From Tenebrio molitor (lineage: Eukaryota > Arthropoda > Insecta > Coleoptera > Tenebrionidae), in assembly GCF_963966145.1 (NCBI RefSeq), contig NC_091046.1:12152001-12216000 (forward strand): a stretch of DNA of 64,000 nt, written 5' to 3'. The position numbers were made by a program, and so were the translations under genes. Below, piece by piece: positions 58,139-64,000 of the stretch. How positions within the stretch are numbered: the first letter of the stretch is position 1; the number at the start of each line of letters is the position of its first letter. The notes under the pieces were generated by a model that was given only the letters and a program-made list of their open reading frames with translations, did no database searches and was not told where the DNA came from.

Positions 58139-59763
58139 TTTATTATTGCCTTATATTATAATTTGTGCGAAGTTATAACCGTGACATTTTTTTAATATGT
58201 ATAATTTTTACACTTGGATCAAATCATGCGACAATTTATAACATTGATAAGTAATATTATTCGGTCTTAACGTAAACATTGTACGTTTATGGGAAGAGTA
58301 TGTTAATTAATGTTTCCTATTTGCTGTTCTGTACGTTAGCATTTAATCAACAGCGAACAGAGTAACGAGAAAGTAAACAGTCGACGGGTTGTATAGACAC
58401 ATGGGTTGAATAATTTTCAACTTTTCTTTCATATTGCTTTATTTGTGATCATACATTCATAATGCATGTGTCGAGTACAGAATAGCTGAGAATTTTAAAG
58501 TAATGCTATATAGGTGTCGTGGATATAGAGCACTTTTATTATAAGTTTTAACATAGTATTTATTTTATTGTAAGTTTAATTAGGTATTTAAAAATTTTGA
58601 ATGATTCCTATGTAACACTGTTTACAAATTTTTCAGTCAGCGTACGTAATAAAGCTCTACTCATTGATAGATCATCTTTTTATTCGTGCATGCTAATAAG
58701 GTAAAACCCCATAAACATTCATCATTAGACTTAACAAGAAAAAACAGTATTTTCGATTATTCCATGTGCAATTGTCAGTAAACTGTAACACGGGAAAACG
58801 ATTTAGTGTTGCTGACTGTTGTGGTGGTTGACGGACGAGAGATTTGCTGTAGGAAAACATTTTTAAACAGTGTTACAGCTCTTGTAAATATTTATATAGC
58901 ATGGGACTTCCAATGATCTATTTATTAACTGCTCTTTTAGTTATTGCCCAATAGAAAATGTTCCAAGACAGTCTTACTCTTCCTGAGAAAGTGTTTGCTC
59001 GTCGCATTTATTGCTTTTTATAATCTAAATTGTGCCAATATCATTTGATATGTGTAACCGGAGCAGGATTGTCGACGGAACATTTTATGCTATGAATTCT
59101 GTTATGTTCAGAAGAGGAAACAATGATCGTGTGTATATTATAGATCCATAAGTTACTAGATGCTTATTAGATTAGTGTCAAATCATATAATACATCGAAC
59201 GTTTCCATTTATCATTCTTCACATTTTATATGAAACATTGGTAACTTTGCAGAAGACAGCAAAGAAATTTATACAATTGAATTATCGTCTGAGTGCAAGA
59301 AAATGTATGATTTTTAGAAAATATCATGATCGTACATTGAGATTCTTTTCGCTTCGCAGTGATTCGTTGGTTAAAATTTATTGCTGTCGTGTTTGTGAAT
59401 AGTGATCTGTATTGTTATCGAAACGCAAAACTTAAAAAAAACTCGCAGTAAGAGATGTGAGATCTTTTTTAAGTGAAATCAAGTATCGAGCGAATTATTA
59501 TATTTCAGACATAATAAGTGATGGCAATTTTATATTATTTCGTATAACATATATATAACAACTTTGTGATATTGTATTATTGCAGTCTTAGTTCATGCAT
59601 TTAAAATTATTGTATATTATCTAGCACGGTTTCCTTTAGTTTAATTATTTTGTATTGTGATCTCAAGTCAAAATTAGCACAATTTTCTAATTTTTATACT
59701 TTGAAGCGTTTTTATTCGTAACCAATGTTTGCGTTACAAATTTTACAATGTATTTGAAATAAA
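58139..59763 (+). other. ena: 3' UTR of Enabled
   Basis: 1.6 kb of AT-rich sequence after the stop, with no competing gene, ending at an AATAAA signal (59758-59763). Several earlier AATAA/ATTAAA-like strings could give shorter ends. Confidence 0.55.
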
Positions 59764-59940
59764 CATATTTAAAGTACACATTCATATATTTCCTCATTCA
59801 ACGCCTTTAGAAAATGAACTTTTAATGACATTAGTAATAAGTAATGACACTTATTCCACAAGATAATTACAAATTACAATTACAAATTAAAGGATATGAA
59901 CCTTTATGAGTCCAGGTAATATAGTATGTATACTACGCAC

Positions 59941-62900
59941 CACTGGCGGGTTGTATGAGACGCTCTGGGGCGGCACCCCCCCAGAAATTTATGAAGAAAA
60001 TAAGGTTTTTTTCTAAATGTATTAAATTTTTTATTACAGACCAGTGGAACGGGCCGTGCTTGCGCACGGAGCAATAGAATATTAAAACATCATTTTATTA
60101 TTATTGCTCATTTTCGACATCTCTTTCTTCCTGGCGTCTACGTCATTGTCGTTCTCTATTTGCTGCTCTTTGTTACTCAAGTTCGTCAAAATTATCCATT
60201 ATAGTATTAAAGATATTGAATTTGTTGATTTATCGTATGCAACGGTTGTAGTAATCGAACTGTATCAGCGGTAAATTTACGACGAGGCGGTCAGCGCGGA
60301 GCCCCCGATCGCGTATACTGGATCAATGCAGCGTAGAGTTGCGTGTTGCGTTGCCATGACAACGTGACGTTTCACCAAATGATCGGTGGGAGGAGATGTC
60401 AGAGCCCCAACGTTCACAGGCTTCGAGGCATCGTTGTAAACGAGATTTTAACGTGTGTCGGCAGTTTTTACACTTTTAACCTTGAAAACATGAAAGTTAG
60501 TGATTTAAAAAAACTCAATTTTACTGTATTATCCATAGAAACGAAAATTGAATTAAAAAATAGCGGTCGACCAGTGCCGGATTTAAATCTTGTTCAAGAA
60601 CAGAAACAGTACAAAAACAAAGGTGCATTTACCCGCCGGTTTGATAAGAGTGTTTATAAAAAAACGCCGTGGATATGTGGTTGTGAAGAAACAAATGCCT
60701 TTTTCTGTTTTGTGTGCCTGCTGTTTGGTGGAGACGATAAGTGGACTGAAGAAGGTGTTTGTGATTTAAAACATCTTGTTACAAAAAGTAACAGTCATGA
60801 AGGTTCCAAAAAACATAAGGACAATTTTATGAGTTTCCAGTTATTAGGAAGAACAAATATTGCAACCTGTTTAAGCACTGTTGATGCTGAAGAGCAAGAG
60901 ATTAAAAAGCACAACGAGAAGGTTACGAAAAATAGAGATATTCTTGCAAAACTTATAGATATTTTACGTTTGTGTAGTAAGTGCAATTTATCACTGCGTG
61001 GCCACAATGAAAAAGAGGACTCTAAAAACAGAGGCGTATTTCTAGAGATCGTAAATTATACAAGAAAATTTGATGCGGCTTTTAACAGCCACATGCAAGA
61101 ACCTCATGTGTTCCAAGGAACCTCTAAGACTACACAAAACGAACTTCTGCAGTGTATGCTGGATGTATGTCGACAACATATCATGGATGAAATACGAAAA
61201 TCATCTTTTTTGTCCCTCATGGTAGATGATACAACTGACGTCTCGGCTCAGGCACAAACAGTTTTGGTGTTTCGCTATGAACTAAACGGTAAAGTTCACG
61301 AACGTTTTTGGGGATTCGCGTATCCGGAAAGCCAAAACGCAGAAGGTTTGTCGCAATGTATTTTACAACAGCTTGACCCGATCATAGGAGATTCTCCAGA
61401 AAAACTGATTGCCCAAACTTACGACGGAGCCGCTGTTAGGCGTGGATGTGAAGGGGGCGTTAACATTAAAATTACAGAAAAGTACAAAAATGCACATTTT
61501 ATTTATTGTTATGCGCATCAACTTAACAAATTGTTAGAAAACGCAGTATCTAATATACCTAGCGTGAGAATTTTTTTTGCAAACTTAAATGGTATCGCAG
61601 CATTTTTCTCCGATTCTCCAGATAGAAGAGCAGCTTTACAGCAAGTGTGTGATAAGAGAGTACCCAGACCATCCCAAACGAGATGGAAATTCCAATCCCA
61701 GATTGTGGAAACAGTTTTTGACTATAAAGATGAAATATTAGAATGTTTAGAAAACATGGAAATGGGCATTCCGAAAAGGTATAATACGGAAACAGTTGCA
61801 TTGAGTTCAGGATTTGCTAACTGGTTTGAGGACAGTACTTTTTTGTTTTGGTTAAGGTTTTTCTCTAAAATAATGCCTTATGTTGATATTTTATTCAACC
61901 AGTTGCAAGTAATTCCAGCTGATGCATTGAAAATTCAAGTTGCCATAGATACCTTCGAAAAAGCAATTACAAACATTCGAAATGATCTACCATCAGGATC
62001 GGACAATTCCCAAAAAACGTTAAAAATTGAAATTGACGAAGAAAGACCTGAAAAACGACGAAGATTAAATAATGAAGATTTAAACGTATCTGCAAAAGAA
62101 GTCTGTGATACCATTGTATTTCAAATAAGAGACCGTTTTGCTTGCAAAGAACATTTATATGGAGCAAAATTATTTCAACGAGAATGTTTTAAGGGATATA
62201 AAAAAAAACTTCCATTAAAAGACATTGAACAATTTTGCCAAGTTTTTACCATGATCGACAAAAACGCTTTAAAAGTGGAGCTAGGTGTGTTCTACTCAAG
62301 ACCAGAACTAACAAAAGAAATGACTGGATGTCTGAAAACCTTAAATTTCATAAACTCTTTTGGTTTAGACATTACATTTCCTGAAATTACAAAAGTGCTA
62401 AAAATTTTAGTTACAATTCCCTATACCACGTCTGAAGCGGAAAGGTGTTTCTCAACATTGAAGATCATTAAGTCTTATTTGAGAAACATAATATCTGAGG
62501 ATCGACTTACAGCATTGGCAATGATATGCATAGAATATTCAATGATCGAAGCAATACCAAATTTCAATGAGAAAGTCATAGAGAAATTTGTTGCAGATGA
62601 TAAAGTTAGGAGACTGGAATTTTCGTTCAAGCAATAACCTTGTACTGTAATACCTATAAGTAATGTAATGTGTATATAATATCTTTCGTGTACTATTCGT
62701 ATTTTTGTATGATTTTCAAACAGTATAAAACATTTTTAATCAAACCTTTACAAACTGGACAACTGGGTAAGTCAATTTTATAACCCATATGGTCATATAT
62801 GTATAATTGATTTCATATAAATGTTCATCAAGTGAGCTGTGCATTTGTAAAAGCACCTTTAATTTAGTTACATTACAAAAGTCACATTTATGAAGGTCAT

Positions 62901-63209
62901 GTCCAATAAATCTTTACTTGGTAAAAATACAAAGACAAAAACAAATAAGAATTACTTTAATTTAATCAGTAAAAAGACGTAACATTGCTTTTGAAATCAG
63001 CAATGTTAAAATGGACAAAAACTGAAAAATTAGTCAAATCGGGTTCGCGCAGAGCAAGCAACTTTGAAAGTCAAAGTCACTAGCTTTAGCTTTAATACCA
63101 ACAGAAAATCAAATTTTCATGGCTTGCTTAGATGCACATTTATATGAAATTGAGTATACCTAACATGAAACAGAGCCCTCCATCGTCAACGGGTCACGAG
63201 CCGCCACTG
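59941..63209 (+). mobile_element. hAT-superfamily transposon, apparently complete (3.3 kb)
   Basis: The ends are imperfect inverted repeats (left CACTGGCGGGTTGT, right, inverted, CAGTGGCGGCTCGT). A perfect 8-bp target duplication, CTACGCAC, flanks the element at 59933-59940 and 63210-63217, as is standard for hAT. It carries one long intact transposase frame. Confidence 0.92.
60343..62637 (+). CDS. hAT transposase (ZMYM1/DUF4371-like)
   Basis: An uninterrupted frame of 764 codons, the first of which is TTG. The first real ATG in frame is at 60379. The best start by homology is probably the ATG at 60490 (MKVSDLKKLNFTVLS), giving about 715 residues. The N-terminus holds a TTF-type zinc finger (PWICGCEETNAFFCFVCLLF, then a HE.SKKHK motif). 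A DUF4371-like region follows, with a DDE first acid in SLMVDDTTDVSAQ (about residue 295) and a second block AQTYDGAAVRRG. The C-terminal hAT dimerisation region is TTSEAERCFSTLKIIKSYLR. No stop or frameshift is seen, so the copy may be functional. It differs from host genes in having no intron. A polyadenylation-like AATAAA is at 62906. Confidence 0.9.
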   Translation: MLRCHDNVTFHQMIGGRRCQSPNVHRLRGIVVNEILTCVGSFYTFNLENMKVSDLKKLNFTVLSIETKIELKNSGRPVPDLNLVQEQKQYKNKGAFTRRFDKSVYKKTPWICGCEETNAFFCFVCLLFGGDDKWTEEGVCDLKHLVTKSNSHEGSKKHKDNFMSFQLLGRTNIATCLSTVDAEEQEIKKHNEKVTKNRDILAKLIDILRLCSKCNLSLRGHNEKEDSKNRGVFLEIVNYTRKFDAAFNSHMQEPHVFQGTSKTTQNELLQCMLDVCRQHIMDEIRKSSFLSLMVDDTTDVSAQAQTVLVFRYELNGKVHERFWGFAYPESQNAEGLSQCILQQLDPIIGDSPEKLIAQTYDGAAVRRGCEGGVNIKITEKYKNAHFIYCYAHQLNKLLENAVSNIPSVRIFFANLNGIAAFFSDSPDRRAALQQVCDKRVPRPSQTRWKFQSQIVETVFDYKDEILECLENMEMGIPKRYNTETVALSSGFANWFEDSTFLFWLRFFSKIMPYVDILFNQLQVIPADALKIQVAIDTFEKAITNIRNDLPSGSDNSQKTLKIEIDEERPEKRRRLNNEDLNVSAKEVCDTIVFQIRDRFACKEHLYGAKLFQRECFKGYKKKLPLKDIEQFCQVFTMIDKNALKVELGVFYSRPELTKEMTGCLKTLNFINSFGLDITFPEITKVLKILVTIPYTTSEAERCFSTLKIIKSYLRNIISEDRLTALAMICIEYSMIEAIPNFNEKVIEKFVADDKVRRLEFSFKQ

Positions 63210-63217
63210 CTACGCAC

Positions 63218-63290
63218 GTAAAAAGTTAGGATATTGTTAGATTTCATAAAAAAGATAACGTAAAATGACAATTTATTGAATAAGCATATA
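63218..63290. other. Spacer between the hAT duplication and the reverse transcriptase frame
   Basis: Short AT-rich segment with a stop codon at 63288 in the frame of the following gene. Confidence 0.5.
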
Positions 63291-64000
63291 AAAGAAAATT
63301 TTTCTAATTTTGAAGTACCTCAAATACGAACTGGTTTTAAGAAACGTACAAATTTATCATTAGCTAAGAAAGTCGAAGCAAAAGTAGCCGATTTTGATAT
63401 CAGAGGAGCTGTCAAATTATTGTCCTCGGATGACTCATTAGCTTCATTCAACGAAGATGTTGCTAAAGAACTTAAAAAAAATCATCCTTCACCATCTCGC
63501 GAACTTTTTTTCCCAGACCCTTCCAAACCAGGAGACATTAGTTTAATAGTCAATGAGCAAAACGTTCGAGAAGCTATCAATTCATTTCCTAGCGGTTCTT
63601 CACCAGGTTTAGATGGCATGAGACCACAATACTTGAAAGATATTATATCTTTGTCAGCGGGTGAAGCAGGTCAGAAGGCACTAAGAGCTTTAACCAAACT
63701 GTGCAATTTTTTATTATCTGGGCAACTTCCTTCAGAAATCTGCCGTTTATTGTATGGTGCGTCTTTATGTGCCCTTAACAAGAAATATGGAGGAATTAGA
63801 CCGATCGCTATCGGAAACTGTTTGCGAAGATTGACCTCAAAGCTAGCCTATTTTCAAAGTCGTGATATTGTAAATTCGTATTTATTATCTCCACACCAAC
63901 TTGGCGTGGCAACTAAACTAGGATGCGAAGCAGCAATTCATACCACACGAACTTTTGTTAATAACGATCAAAACCGTGGCAAAGTTCTTCTTAAATTAGA
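63291..64000 (+). CDS. Reverse transcriptase of a non-LTR-type retroelement (partial, runs off the right edge)
   Basis: An open frame from 63291 to the window end without a stop (236 codons). Motifs: INSFPSGSSPGLDGMRPQYL, LPSEICRLLYGASLCALNKK, GGIRPIAIGNCLRRLTSKLA, and SPHQLGVATKLGCEAAIHTT. These are the N-terminal reverse-transcriptase motifs seen in LINE-like polyproteins of invertebrates. The catalytic YADD lies beyond the window. The upstream end has no clear start (the frame opens just after a stop), so the copy is either truncated at 5' or continues from a shifted frame. Confidence 0.8.

Noticed and set aside
1..64000. CRISPR arrays, tRNA or rRNA genes, Helitron ends
   Set aside because: Looked for regular spaced repeats, cloverleaf-like segments and conserved rRNA blocks by eye. 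None was convincing.

Overview
The window is a stretch of an AT-rich insect nuclear genome, probably a beetle. The evidence is short spliced exons with GT-AG introns, insect-type gene content (MADF-BESS factor, Enabled, NOT3, BCR-type RhoGEF/GAP, TMEM120, ABHD12) and dense cut-and-paste transposon debris (mariner, pogo/Tigger, hAT, PIF/Harbinger-like MITEs). No bacterial, organellar, rRNA, tRNA or CRISPR feature was seen. The species cannot be named from the sequence alone.

Layout: a divergent mitotic cyclin on the minus strand runs off the left edge (37-1065). From 1.1 to 12.8 kb there is a gene desert built of transposons, including a four-level nest at 5.9-8.4 kb. A complete MADF-BESS gene lies at 12853-14081, followed by a pogo/Tigger-like element and rearranged repeats to 17 kb. 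TMEM120 (minus, 17449-18930) and CNOT3/NOT3 (plus, 19582-30037) are divergent across a 651-bp spacer. NOT3 converges with a BCR-type RhoGEF/RhoGAP gene (minus, 31062-36530), which is divergent from two tandem ABHD12-like hydrolase genes (37159-38581 and 39424-40907). Enabled (Ena/VASP) follows, with a 15-kb first intron that holds a second nest of transposons, including a nearly intact mariner. The right end is an apparently intact hAT transposon (59941-63209) with a perfect 8-bp target duplication. It sits just before a non-LTR-type reverse transcriptase that runs off the window.

The exon coordinates were derived by hand from splice sites, reading phase and family homology. For TMEM120, NOT3, BCR, both ABHD12 genes, MADF-BESS and Enabled, every exon joins in phase and the totals are whole codons. 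The host genes are ordinary housekeeping or signalling genes and do not form one pathway. The structurally unusual material is in the transposon nests, several strong hairpins, and the first-exon choices of Enabled. I did not find a convincing undescribed multigene system.
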